This document shows positions 25,654-34,236 of a stretch of DNA of 64,000 nt, one piece after another (positions within the stretch are counted from its first letter, which is position 1; the number at the start of each line of letters is the position of its first letter). The notes below the pieces were generated by a model. That model was not told the origin of the DNA. It searched no databases and was given only the letters and a program-made list of their open reading frames with translations. The translations under genes were made by a program, and so were the position numbers. Origin of the DNA: Prauserella_A sp040635515 (GTDB lineage: Bacteria > Actinomycetota > Actinomycetes > Mycobacteriales > Pseudonocardiaceae); assembly GCA_040635515.1 (NCBI GenBank), contig JBEYHY010000014.1, positions 1 to 64,000 on the forward strand. The letters run 5' to 3'.

Positions 25654-26451
25654 ATGACTACTGATTCTCGCCGCATCCTCGTCATCGGGATCGGCGCCGG
25701 CGACCCCGACCACCTGACGCTTGCGGCGGTCAAGGCGATGCGGCGCAGCGATGTCTTCTTCTTCGTCGGAAAGGGAACGGACAAGGCATCGTTGATCGAC
25801 CTGCGCCGATACCTCCTTGCCGAACACGTTCCAAACCCATATCGCGTCGTCGAAGTCGACGATCCCCGGCGTGATCGAGCCCGGCGGCAGGACACCGCCA
25901 CGTACCTGGCCGCGGTCGCCGACTGGCGCAGCCGGCGGGCTGAGCTCTATGAGCTCCTGATCCGGGACGAGTTGTCTCCCGGTGACACGGGCGCGTTTCT
26001 CGTGTGGGGTGACCCCGGGCTCTACGACGGCACCCTCGGCATCCTGGCCGACATCCAGCAGCGCGGCGGGATGGCCATTGACGTTGACGTGGTTCCTGGA
26101 ATCAGCAGTGCCTCCGCGCTCGCGGCCCGGCACGGCATCACACAGAACCGCGTCGGTGGTCCAGTCCATTTCACGCCCGGACGCCGATTGACCGAGATCT
26201 GCCCCAATGACGGCGGTGATGTTGTTGTGATGCTCGATGCGGACGACGCGTTCACCCGGATCCACGGCGATGGCGTGTGGATCTATTGGGGCGCCTATCT
26301 TGGAACACCCCACGAACTTCTCGTCTCGGGTGCCCTCGATGAGGTCGCCGACCGCATTCGCCGCCTGCGTGCGGAGGCTCGCGCTCGCCATGGCTGGATC
26401 ATGGACACCTATCTGTTGCGAATCAATGAACCGCATAATGACCGGCCGTAG
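25654..26451 (+). CDS. cobF: Precorrin-6A synthase (deacetylating)
   Basis: This SAM-dependent methyltransferase of the tetrapyrrole methylase family (265 residues) methylates C-1 of the corrin ring and releases acetate in aerobic B12 synthesis. Motifs are ILVIGIGAGDPDHLTLAAV at the N-terminus, GAFLVWGDPGLYDGTL (about 109-124), VVPGISSASALAARHGI and a C-terminal TYLLRINEP. No other corrin gene lies nearby, so it is a lone cobF, separated from folP by 93 nt. It follows the two-riboswitch region but has no riboswitch directly in front. Confidence 0.92.
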   Translation: MTTDSRRILVIGIGAGDPDHLTLAAVKAMRRSDVFFFVGKGTDKASLIDLRRYLLAEHVPNPYRVVEVDDPRRDRARRQDTATYLAAVADWRSRRAELYELLIRDELSPGDTGAFLVWGDPGLYDGTLGILADIQQRGGMAIDVDVVPGISSASALAARHGITQNRVGGPVHFTPGRRLTEICPNDGGDVVVMLDADDAFTRIHGDGVWIYWGAYLGTPHELLVSGALDEVADRIRRLRAEARARHGWIMDTYLLRINEPHNDRP

Positions 26452-26740
26452 CGGGGGCGGAGTTCGAAGAGCTCGTAGAAGTGGACTTGCTGCTCGACGA
26501 CCTCGGTCTCGCGTCGCCCGCGCTCACGGCGGTGCTGGGGCGGGCCGAGCCTCTGGCTCATGCTCGGCCGTACACAGGTTCGGTCACGTCGTGCTGCTGT
26601 GATCGGTCGATGTGGTGGTGTCCCGGCGCTGATCCAGAGCTCAGACCGCGTCGGCCTCGGATGTCAACCGATTCCTCAAGCTTGAGGTGTACACCGACCC
26701 GGCCTGGGGTGAAGGCGCCAGTCCTATTGACCTGGCTCGG
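26452..26740. other. Short decayed-looking spacer
   Basis: Between the convergent cobF and ABC genes, plus-strand pieces look like disrupted coding sequence: FEELVEVDLLLDDLGLASPA near 26465-26525, and FLKLEVYTDPAWGEGASP near 26670-26725 in another frame. No start, intact frame or family could be assigned. Confidence 0.35.
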
Positions 26741-27511
26741 TCAGCTGGGCAGCTCGCGCAGTAGTACCCGAGGTCGCCCGTCCACCGGATCGGGCACGAC
26801 GCTACCGTCCACTTCGAACACATCGCGGAAGACAGCCTGAGTCAGCACCTCTGCCGGCGGTCCCGTCGCAGCGACGGTGCCCGCCTTGAGAGCGACGATC
26901 GTTGTGGCATGCCGGGCGGCGAGGTCCAGTGTGTGCAGCGCGGCGATCACTGTTATCCCAAGCGACGCTACCAGGTTCAGTGCCGAGATTTGATGGGCCG
27001 GGTCCAGGTGGTTGGTCGGCTCGTCCAGGACCAGGAGCTGCGGTTGCTGTGCGAGCGCTCTGGCCAGCAGAACGCGCTGTCGTTCTCCACCGGATAATGT
27101 GGACAGTGGGCGATCTGCGAACTCGTGAGCGCCGGTAAGTTCAAGCGCTTCCTCGACGACGTGTTCGTCGGAGGCGGTGAGCCGATCGAACGCACCCAGA
27201 TGCGGATATCGACCGAGCCGCACCCCTTCCCGCGCGGTGAAGTCGTAACCTCCGGCCTGGTCTTGGCCCAGTACACCGACCCTACGGGCGACCTCGTTGT
27301 GCCGGGCTGTCCACACGTCGTCGTCCCCGATCAGCACCGCCCCTGTGCGGGGACGCAAGGCCCGGTAGACGGTCTTGAGCAAAGTGGATTTCCCGCTGCC
27401 GTTCGGTCCGACGACCGCGACGAACTCGCCGGGCACGATCGTCAGCGTGACGTCGCGTACCGCAGGGACTTCGGTGTAGCCGGCGGTGACGCCGTCGAAG
27501 ACGAGTTTCAC
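26741..27511 (-). CDS. FecE/BtuD-type ABC importer ATPase
   Basis: This 256-residue cytoplasmic ATPase powers a metal-chelate importer. Motifs are Walker A GPNGSGKSTLLKTVYRAL (about 36-53), Q-loop VLGQDQAGG, signature LSGGERQRVLLARALAQQ (about 136-153), Walker B LLVLDEPTNHLD and the switch His in AALHTLDLA. The GTG start at 27511 overlaps the permease stop (GTGA). It is the last of the three genes SBP-permease-ATPase, transcribed away from the isocyanide genes. The family imports siderophores, haem or cobalamin; the substrate here is not fixed by sequence. Confidence 0.9.
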   Translation of the reverse strand: MKLVFDGVTAGYTEVPAVRDVTLTIVPGEFVAVVGPNGSGKSTLLKTVYRALRPRTGAVLIGDDDVWTARHNEVARRVGVLGQDQAGGYDFTAREGVRLGRYPHLGAFDRLTASDEHVVEEALELTGAHEFADRPLSTLSGGERQRVLLARALAQQPQLLVLDEPTNHLDPAHQISALNLVASLGITVIAALHTLDLAARHATTIVALKAGTVAATGPPAEVLTQAVFRDVFEVDGSVVPDPVDGRPRVLLRELPS

Positions 27512-28566
27512 GACAGACCCACCGTTCCTGCCGCGCTCCGGCGCAGCACCACCAAGAACAACGGCACTCCGATCGCCGCTGTGAGAATGCCGATCGGCAG
27601 CTCGGTCGGCGCCAGCAGCAACCGCGCGGCGGTGTCGGCCCACACGATGACGAGCGCACCGAGCAGCGCCGTCACCGGCAGCGCGCGGCGGTGGTCGGCT
27701 CCGACCAGCAATCGGGTCAGGTTCGGCACGATGAGACCGATGAACCCGATGCTGCCCGATACCGCGACCACCGTGCCGGTCAGCAGCGCGACGATCAGAA
27801 GCAGTACAGCCCGGGCGCGGCCGGCATCGAGGCCGAGGGACGCGGCGCCCTCGTCGCCGAGAACCAGCAGGTTCAGTCGGCCAGCGCCCGCCGCCGCCAA
27901 GACCACCAGCGTCAGGACGACCGCCGAACACGTCAAGGCCAGCGACCACTGCGCGCCGGCAAGGCTGCCGAGAATCCAGAACAGGATCTGCTGCTGCGCG
28001 TCGACATCATGCGTACGCAGTAACAGGAACGAGATCACCCCGGCGAGCAGCTGCCCGACCGCGATGCCGGTCATCACCATACGCCCGGCCTGGATCCGCC
28101 CCGCGATACGCGAAAATCCGAACACCACCAGCGCGGTGACGACCGCGCCGCCGAACGCGGCCAGCGGCAGGGTGAGCAAACCGGCGACCCCAGCGCCGAG
28201 CGTTGTCAAGACCAGAACGGCGCCGACGCCCGCGCCCGAAGTGAGCCCGAGGATGAAGGGCTCGCCAAGGGGGTTTCGGACCATCGCCTGGGTCAGGAGC
28301 CCGGCGACGGCCAGTCCGGCACCGACGAAGACACCCTGCTGGACCCGCGGCACGCGCAGCTCCCACACGATGAAGTCGAACGGTCCTGGTGTCTCGCGCC
28401 CGGTGAGGTGTGCTCCCACAATGGACGCCACCTCACCGGGTGAGATGGCCACCGGCCCAAGGCCGACGGCGACCACCGCCGAGACCGCCAGCGCCGCGGC
28501 GAGTACGACCAGGACCACTGCGACAGGGATCCCGCCGAGTACACCGCTCCCACGGCGCTCTGTCAC
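27508..28566 (-). CDS. FecCD-family ABC permease
   Basis: This 352-residue membrane protein has about ten hydrophobic segments and the FecCD family pattern: GAHLTGRETPGPFDFIVWEL, LRVPRVQQGVFVGAGLAVAG, then NPLGEPFILGLTSGAGVGAV and, near the C-terminus, SIGFIGLIVPNLTRLLVGAD and the ending TELPIGILTAAIGVPLFLVV. It presumably forms a homodimer with the neighbouring ATPase. The GTG start overlaps the substrate-binding protein stop. Confidence 0.9.
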   Translation of the reverse strand: MTERRGSGVLGGIPVAVVLVVLAAALAVSAVVAVGLGPVAISPGEVASIVGAHLTGRETPGPFDFIVWELRVPRVQQGVFVGAGLAVAGLLTQAMVRNPLGEPFILGLTSGAGVGAVLVLTTLGAGVAGLLTLPLAAFGGAVVTALVVFGFSRIAGRIQAGRMVMTGIAVGQLLAGVISFLLLRTHDVDAQQQILFWILGSLAGAQWSLALTCSAVVLTLVVLAAAGAGRLNLLVLGDEGAASLGLDAGRARAVLLLIVALLTGTVVAVSGSIGFIGLIVPNLTRLLVGADHRRALPVTALLGALVIVWADTAARLLLAPTELPIGILTAAIGVPLFLVVLRRSAAGTVGLS

Positions 28567-29564
28567 TTGTCGAGAACTTCGGCGATCTTCGCGACCGCGT
28601 CACCGTTGAGTACGCTCGGCGAAAGCAGGATGCTTTGCGGTACCACGACAAACCGGTTCTCCTTCACCGCGCTCGTCCCTGCGAGCACCGGGCTGCTGCG
28701 GATCGAATTCAACAGCTCCTCGTCGCTGCTCGGTGAGAAGCCGGAAATCACGACGATTGCCTGGGGGTCGCGCTCGACGACCTCTTCGGCGCTGAGACTC
28801 GCGAAGTCCTGCATGGCGTCCTCGGCGATGTTCTTTCCACCCGCTACCGCGATCACACCATTGGCAAGTCCGGTGCCGCCTTGGGCTATCACCGGCTGCC
28901 CGGCCGCAGGCGGGGCCGACAACGCGAGGACCCGCCTGCCCGAGCTGCTCTTGGCCTTGTCGATCGTCGTCGTGATCTGCGAAACCAACTCGGCGCCGCG
29001 CTGTTCGACCCCGAAGACCTCGGCCGCCCGCGTGATGAACGTCGTCGTCGCGGTCAGGTCCGTGACCGCGACGCCCTTTGCGGTGTCGCATGCGACCAGC
29101 GACTTCGCGCCGGCTTTGGCGAGCTGGTCCACGGTCGGTGTGCCGTCGAATCCGCCGAAGCTGTAGCTGGAGATCCCGACCACGAGATCGGGCTCGGCCG
29201 CGATCACGGCTTCGGCGCTGCCCTGCCCCGGGTCGATCACTTTGATCTTGGCTAGCTTCGCCGCTTCGTCTCCGGTGAAGGCCTTGAAGAAATCCGGCGC
29301 GGCGGTGCCGACGATTTTGTCGCCGACACCCAGCCGTTCGAGAATCGCGGCGGCGCCACCGTCCATTGTGACCACCCGCTTTGGCGGCTCTGACAACTGT
29401 GGCGGTCGCGGGCAGGCCGGGGCTTGTGGGTGCCTGCCCATGTTCATTGAGTTGGACGCAGCCGAAGACGGTGCCGCCGCAGGCGTAGCCGGGTCGGTAC
29501 TGCCGCACGCTGTCAGTCCGAAAAGGATGGCCACCGTCGTGGCGGTCCAGCGCAGTGCTCTCAC
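28563..29564 (-). CDS. Periplasmic-binding lipoprotein of the FecB/BtuF type
   Basis: This 333-residue lipoprotein has a signal peptide with lipobox GLTAC at residues 17-21. A linker with metal-friendly residues follows (SMNMGRHPQAPACPRP, about 38-53). The class III binding-protein fold then begins PKRVVTMDGGAAAILERLG and continues with EPDLVVGISSYSFGG and AIVVISGFSPSSDEELLNSI. It should deliver a metal chelate to the adjacent permease. The ATG is 189 bp from the divergent MFS gene, and both face a perfect palindrome. Its substrate could be a metal complex of the isocyanide product, another siderophore or a corrinoid; the first is inference from position. Confidence 0.88.
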   Translation of the reverse strand: MRALRWTATTVAILFGLTACGSTDPATPAAAPSSAASNSMNMGRHPQAPACPRPPQLSEPPKRVVTMDGGAAAILERLGVGDKIVGTAAPDFFKAFTGDEAAKLAKIKVIDPGQGSAEAVIAAEPDLVVGISSYSFGGFDGTPTVDQLAKAGAKSLVACDTAKGVAVTDLTATTTFITRAAEVFGVEQRGAELVSQITTTIDKAKSSSGRRVLALSAPPAAGQPVIAQGGTGLANGVIAVAGGKNIAEDAMQDFASLSAEEVVERDPQAIVVISGFSPSSDEELLNSIRSSPVLAGTSAVKENRFVVVPQSILLSPSVLNGDAVAKIAEVLDK

Positions 29565-29705
29565 CGGTTTTCTCCCTCGGCGTCATCGATGTTCCAAGAG
29601 CAGTGGTCGCACGAAAGGGTGGCTCGGTTCCCACGTGGCCTTCGAACCGTCCAGTGATCCAACTCACAGGCGGCTTGTCGGAACTCACTCCGTCGAGTGA
29701 TCGAC

Positions 29706-29745
29706 TTCTCCCATCGAGGTCCGGATCCGGACCTCGATGGGAGAA
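29706..29745. promoter_or_regulatory. 40-bp perfect palindrome containing the MFS ribosome binding site
   Basis: The left arm TTCTCCCATCGAGGTCCGGA is followed directly by its exact reverse complement with no spacer. The right arm contains GGGAGA, the ribosome binding site of the MFS gene starting at 29754. As DNA it is an ideal dimer or tetramer operator between divergent importer and exporter genes. As RNA it would fold into a very stable hairpin hiding the ribosome binding site. Confidence 0.9.
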
Positions 29746-29753
29746 CTTCCGTC

Positions 29754-31100
29754 ATGCCGTCACGTTTGCATTCGTCCAAAAAGGACTGCTGGCCGCTGGT
29801 TGCGGTCGCCGGCCTCGTGTCGTTCGTCGCCATGCTCGACATGAACATCGTCAACCTCGGGCTGGCCGATATCTCGCGTGCCTTCGAGATCTCCCCGGGC
29901 ACCGCGCAGTGGGCGGCGCTGGGCTACCAGCTGCCGGTTGTGGCGCTGCTGCTGTCGGCCGGGCGGTGGCTCGACCAGGTCGGCCTGCGGCCCGCACTCC
30001 TGGTCGCGCTGACCGGGTTCGTCGCGTTCAGCGTCTTTTCCGCGGCGTCTCCGTGGTTCGGATGGCTGTCTGCCTCCCGTGTGGGGCAAGGGGTCTTCGG
30101 CGCGGTGCTGTTCGTGCTCATGCCTGTCGTCGCTGCCCGGGCTGTGCGGCCCGAGGCCCGCGGTCGCGCGATGAGCGTGCCCGCCACGCTGGGCCCGCTG
30201 GGTGCAGTCCTCGGGCCCGCGGCCGGCGGGCTGCTGGTGGACGCGTTTGGCTGGCGGGTGATCTTCCTGGTCAAGATCCCGTTCAGCGTCCTGGCTTTCC
30301 TGCTCACGCGGCGTTACGCGCCGCACGGCGACGCGCTGCGGGCTCCGGACTGGCGGTCCCTGGCCAACGGTGCGCTCGCGGGGGTCGCCTTGACGGCTGC
30401 CCTGCTGGCCTTGACCCTCGGCGGAGAAGATCGGCGCTGGCTGTTCCTGCTTGCCGTCGCAGTGCCAACGCTTGTGCTCTGGGCGTGGGGTTCAAGCGCC
30501 GAACCGGTGCGTGGCCTGCTGCGGAACCCAGGTCCGCGCCGAGCGACGCTCGCGGTACTGGCTCTGGCCGCGGCGTTCGGCGCGATGAACTACCTCGTCG
30601 CCCTGCGTTTGCAGCGCGCCGACGGGATCACGGCGGCGGAGACCGGAGCGACCATCCTGGTCTTCTCCGCGGCGATGGCGATCCTGGGCCCGGTCGGCGG
30701 CAAGCTGGCCGACCGCTGGGGCACCCGCCCCACCGCCGTCACCGGTGCGGCGCTGACCGCGGCGGGCCTGCTCCTGCTGCTCCCGCTCGGTGACGCCTGG
30801 TACCCCGCCGACATCGCTTGGCGGCTCGCGATAGCCGGCGCCGGGATGGGCCTCTACGGAGGTCCCGCCCAGCTGCTCGTGCTCACCACGGCCGCACCCG
30901 AGCGAATGAACACCGCCGGTGCGGTCGTCCAGCTCGGCCGCAGCCTGGGCTTCACCCTCGGCCCTGCTCTCGCCACCACGACCTGGGCGCTGAGCGGGTA
31001 TGGCCCGAACGTCCTCCCCGGACTTGTCTTCGCCACCGTCGTCGCCTGCGCTGCCGTGCCCCTGCTAGCGCTCCGCCCGGCTGTGCCGGCCCACTCCTGA
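29754..31100 (+). CDS. MFS exporter (DHA2-like) of the isocyanide locus
   Basis: This 448-residue integral membrane protein has 12 or more hydrophobic segments. It opens with the drug/H+ antiporter pattern VSFVAMLDMNIVNLGLADIS, followed by WLDQVGLRPALL (motif A-like) and LGPLGAVLGPAAGGLLVDAF (motif C-like), typical of EmrB/QacA-type exporters. It is the first gene of the run MFS-amidotransferase-P450-isocyanide synthase. Export of, or self-protection against, the isocyanide product is the likely role. Its start lies 8 nt after the 40-bp palindrome that contains its ribosome binding site. Confidence 0.85.
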   Translation: MPSRLHSSKKDCWPLVAVAGLVSFVAMLDMNIVNLGLADISRAFEISPGTAQWAALGYQLPVVALLLSAGRWLDQVGLRPALLVALTGFVAFSVFSAASPWFGWLSASRVGQGVFGAVLFVLMPVVAARAVRPEARGRAMSVPATLGPLGAVLGPAAGGLLVDAFGWRVIFLVKIPFSVLAFLLTRRYAPHGDALRAPDWRSLANGALAGVALTAALLALTLGGEDRRWLFLLAVAVPTLVLWAWGSSAEPVRGLLRNPGPRRATLAVLALAAAFGAMNYLVALRLQRADGITAAETGATILVFSAAMAILGPVGGKLADRWGTRPTAVTGAALTAAGLLLLLPLGDAWYPADIAWRLAIAGAGMGLYGGPAQLLVLTTAAPERMNTAGAVVQLGRSLGFTLGPALATTTWALSGYGPNVLPGLVFATVVACAAVPLLALRPAVPAHS

Positions 31101-31111
31101 AAGGAACCACC

Positions 31112-32929
31112 ATGTGCGGAATCACCGGCTGGGCGTCCTACCACCGGGATGCCACCACGCTCGCGCCTGTGCTGGACGCGATGACCGCGACCCTGGCCCC
31201 GCGTGGCCCCGACGCGGAGGGCAATTGGCTGGACGCGCACGCCGCGCTCGGGCACCGGCGGCTGTCGGTTCTCGACCTCGAAGGCGGCGTTCAGCCCATG
31301 ATCGCGGGAGGCGTCGTCCTCAGCTTCAGCGGCGAGATCTACAACCACCACGAACTTCGTGCAGAGCTGCGCCGTCGAGGCCGTGATTTCCGCACCCGCA
31401 GCGACACCGAAGTCGTGCTCCGCGCCTACCAGGAATGGGGACCAGGGCTGGCGAAGCGGCTACATGGCATGTTCGCCTTCGCTGTGTGGGACGGCCCCCG
31501 TCAGCAGCTGGTGCTCGTGCGCGACCGGCTCGGCGTGAAACCACTGTTCTGGGCGGAGATCGACGGCGGGCTCGCTTTCGCCTCGGAACCCAAGGCCTTG
31601 TTCGCCCACCCTGAAATCGAACCCCGCGTCGACGCCGACGGCTTGCGCGCGGCCTACAGCCTGCTGTTCTCCACCGGCGCCACCCTCTGGCAGGGTATCC
31701 GGGAGGTCGAGCCCGGTGGCATCATCCTGCTGAACCGCGACGGCATCACCGAAACCCGTTACTGGCAACTGGAAGCACGAGCTCACAGCGACGACCGGGA
31801 TGCCACGATAGAGCGGGTCCGGCACCTGGTCGACCACGCTTCCCGCACCCAGCTGGAGGCCGACGTTCCGCTGTGCAGCCTCCTGTCCGGCGGTCTCGAC
31901 TCCAGTGTCGTCACCGCGCTGATCGCCGACGAACTGCGGACCGAGGGCGAGCGGCTGCGCTCCTATGCCGTCGATTACAGCGACCAGGCCGAGCAGTTCA
32001 CCGGCGACGTCCTGCGTACCGGCCATGACACGCCCTTCGCGGCCGAAGCTGGCGCGTTCATCGGCACCGACCACTCGACCGTCGTCCTCGACCCGATGGC
32101 GCTGCTGGACCCGGCCAACCGCGCGGCCGTCGTCGTCGCCAGGGACTCGCCGATCGGCGTCGGCGACATGGACACGTCGCTGTATCTGCTCTTCGGCGAA
32201 ATCCGGAAGCACTCCACCGTGGCCTTGTCCGGCGAGGCGGCGGACGAGGTGTTCGGCGGTTACCCGTGGTTCCACAACCCGAAAGCGCTTGCCGCGTCGA
32301 CGTTCCCGTGGCTACTGGTCACCGGCGACGAAGCCGCCGTGCCGCTTCACCCCGACGTCGCTGCGAGGCTGGACATCCCGACGTTCCGCGACGACACCTA
32401 CCGCGATGCCCTGGCTGCGGTCCCGCACCTCGACGACGAAACCCCGGAAGAGCACAGGCAGCGGGAGATGCAGCATCTGTCGCTGACCCGCTGGCTGCGG
32501 CAGCTGTTGCACCGCAAGGACCGCCTCAGCATGGCCCAAGGCCTTGAGGTTCGCGTCCCGTACTGCGACCACCGACTGATCGAGTACGCGTTCAACGCGC
32601 CCTGGGCGCTCAAAAGTTTCGACGGCAGGGAGAAGAGTCTGCTGCGCGCCGTCGGCACCGGGCTCGTCCCCGAGTCGGTTCTCACCCGGCCGAAGAATCA
32701 CTACCCGGCCACCCACCACCCCGACTACAACCGCGGGCTTCAGGAACTGGCCGCCGACGCACTGTCCACCCGGGACGGTGAGGTCCGCGACATCGTGGAC
32801 GAGAGGCGGATCAAGCCGCTGCTGGACACCCAAGCCGACCGCCTCGAATGGGGACACCGACTGCGCTTGGAGCGCGTCGTGGACCTCGCCCTCTGGCTCC
32901 ACCACCACAACCCGGCCATCGCGCTATGA
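31112..32929 (+). CDS. Asparagine synthetase-like amidotransferase
   Basis: This 605-residue class II glutamine amidotransferase has the N-terminal nucleophile Cys2 (MCGITGWASYHRD), the glutaminase part RLSVLDLEGGVQPM and SFSGEIYNHHELR, and a C-terminal AMP-forming synthetase domain with the PPi loop LLSGGLDSSVVTALIADEL (about residue 258) and SGEAADEVFGGYPWFHNP. It is complete. AsnB homologues in biosynthetic clusters often amidate a carboxyl group other than aspartate's. Next to an isocyanide synthase it probably turns the free carboxylate of the isocyano amino acid into a carboxamide. GAAAGGAACC precedes the ATG, only 11 nt after the MFS stop. Confidence 0.9.
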   Translation: MCGITGWASYHRDATTLAPVLDAMTATLAPRGPDAEGNWLDAHAALGHRRLSVLDLEGGVQPMIAGGVVLSFSGEIYNHHELRAELRRRGRDFRTRSDTEVVLRAYQEWGPGLAKRLHGMFAFAVWDGPRQQLVLVRDRLGVKPLFWAEIDGGLAFASEPKALFAHPEIEPRVDADGLRAAYSLLFSTGATLWQGIREVEPGGIILLNRDGITETRYWQLEARAHSDDRDATIERVRHLVDHASRTQLEADVPLCSLLSGGLDSSVVTALIADELRTEGERLRSYAVDYSDQAEQFTGDVLRTGHDTPFAAEAGAFIGTDHSTVVLDPMALLDPANRAAVVVARDSPIGVGDMDTSLYLLFGEIRKHSTVALSGEAADEVFGGYPWFHNPKALAASTFPWLLVTGDEAAVPLHPDVAARLDIPTFRDDTYRDALAAVPHLDDETPEEHRQREMQHLSLTRWLRQLLHRKDRLSMAQGLEVRVPYCDHRLIEYAFNAPWALKSFDGREKSLLRAVGTGLVPESVLTRPKNHYPATHHPDYNRGLQELAADALSTRDGEVRDIVDERRIKPLLDTQADRLEWGHRLRLERVVDLALWLHHHNPAIAL

Positions 32930-32946
32930 CCCCGCAGGGAGAAACC

Positions 32947-34167
32947 ATGAAGCTGCCCGAGGAACCCGTCCCGCTGCACGGTCCCGAGTACAAACGCGAC
33001 CCCTATCCTCTCTACACCGCGATGCGGGACAAATGCCCGGTCCACCGGGTCGGGTTCCCCAGCGGGGTCGACGCCTGGCTGGTCACCGGGTACGACGCCG
33101 CGCACGCCACGCTCAACGATCGGCGTCTCGGTAAGAACCACGCCCTCGGCAACGACGGCTGGCGCGCGCTTGCCTCGATCATGCCCGAACCACAGCATTC
33201 CCAGCTACAGGTGCACCTGCTGCACCAGGACCCGCCCAAGCACACGACCATGCGCAAGCTCGTCCTGGACGCATTCGCACCCCGGCGCGTGGGCGCTATG
33301 CGAGGACGGTTCCAGGAGATCGCCGACGGTCTCGTCGCGGAGTTCCCGGCCGACGGCCCGTTCGACCTCGTCGCATTATTCGCCGCGAAGTTCCCGTTCC
33401 TGGTGCTGGCCGAGACGATCGGCCTGCCCCCAGCTCTGGCAAAGGAGTTCCGCCGCGAATGGGGCAAGGTCGTCGCCCCGGTCGGCCCGAAGGACCCGCG
33501 CCGCCCGGAATACGAGCGCCTGCTGCACGAGCTGCAGACCTACATCGCCGCCGTGACCGCGGACAAACGCGCCACCGGCGGCGACGACCTGCTCGCCGGA
33601 CTCGTCGACGCGCACGAAGCCGGCATCCTGAGTAAGGAGGAGCTGGACTCGATGATCTTCCAGCTCCTGGTCGCCGGTCAGGAGCCGGTCACCAACCAGA
33701 TCACCACCATGCTCGTTGCGCTGCTGCGCCACCCCGCCCACCTCGCCCGGCTCCGTGCCGATCCGGAGCTACTTCCCCGGGCCGTGGAGGAACTCCTGCG
33801 CTACGACAGCGCATTCGAGCTGACCACCTGGCGGTTCTTTCGCGAAGGCGATGATCTCCACGGCCGTGCGGTCCCGGCCGGAGACTCGATCATCGTGTCG
33901 CTCTGCGCCGCCAACCGCGACCCCGAACGCTTTCCGAACCCCGATGATCTGGATTTCGACCGCGGCCCCAACCCGCACCTGGCGTTCGGTCACGGCATCC
34001 ACTTCTGTCCCGGTGCCGCCCTCGCCCGCACCGAGTTGCAGATCGCCCTTGCCGCTCTGCTCGATCGGCTCCCCGCGTTTCGCCTCGCCATCCCCGACGC
34101 GGAGCTGCAGTGGGTTCCCGCGGTCCTCGGCCGCGGTGTCAGCAGCCTTCCCGTCATCACCGACTGA
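32947..34167 (+). CDS. Cytochrome P450 of the isocyanide locus
   Basis: This 406-residue soluble bacterial P450 has the haem-thiolate motif AFGHGIHFCPGAALAR with Cys at about 354, and the K-helix ExxR in AVEELLRY. Its I-helix is unusual: LLVAGQEPVTNQI, with Gln-Glu-Pro where AG-x-[DE]-T is expected. A modified I-helix is seen in some P450s that couple phenols rather than hydroxylate. The start at 32947 has GGGAGA upstream; an in-frame ATG at 32926 overlaps the amidotransferase stop (ATGA) and is also possible. Phenol or aryl coupling, or side-chain oxidation, of an isocyano-amide is the likely role, by inference. Confidence 0.9.
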   Translation: MKLPEEPVPLHGPEYKRDPYPLYTAMRDKCPVHRVGFPSGVDAWLVTGYDAAHATLNDRRLGKNHALGNDGWRALASIMPEPQHSQLQVHLLHQDPPKHTTMRKLVLDAFAPRRVGAMRGRFQEIADGLVAEFPADGPFDLVALFAAKFPFLVLAETIGLPPALAKEFRREWGKVVAPVGPKDPRRPEYERLLHELQTYIAAVTADKRATGGDDLLAGLVDAHEAGILSKEELDSMIFQLLVAGQEPVTNQITTMLVALLRHPAHLARLRADPELLPRAVEELLRYDSAFELTTWRFFREGDDLHGRAVPAGDSIIVSLCAANRDPERFPNPDDLDFDRGPNPHLAFGHGIHFCPGAALARTELQIALAALLDRLPAFRLAIPDAELQWVPAVLGRGVSSLPVITD

Positions 34168-34178
34168 CCCTCGCCCCA

Positions 34179-34212
34179 GGTATGGCGCCGCGACCCCTCG
34201 CGGCGCCATACC
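34179..34212. terminator. Strong 14-bp-arm hairpin before the isocyanide synthase
   Basis: GGTATGGCGCCGCG and CGCGGCGCCATACC are exact complements around the loop ACCCCT, in the 69-nt gap between the P450 and the isocyanide synthase. No U-tract follows. It may be an actinomycete-type terminator, an attenuator or an RNA-processing site that sets synthase expression apart from the upstream genes. Confidence 0.7.
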
Positions 34213-34236
34213 GTCGTGCCCACCTGGAGTGCCCGC

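Noticed and set aside
24535..26436. A 633-codon minus-strand open frame opposite folP and cobF
   Set aside because: folP and cobF show complete family motifs on the plus strand; the antisense frame has none.
26741..29564. Vitamin B12 importer (BtuFCD) next to cobF
   Set aside because: Not excluded, but there is no riboswitch before it. The ABC operon is convergent with cobF, while its promoter faces the isocyanide genes, so a chelate linked to that locus is at least as likely.
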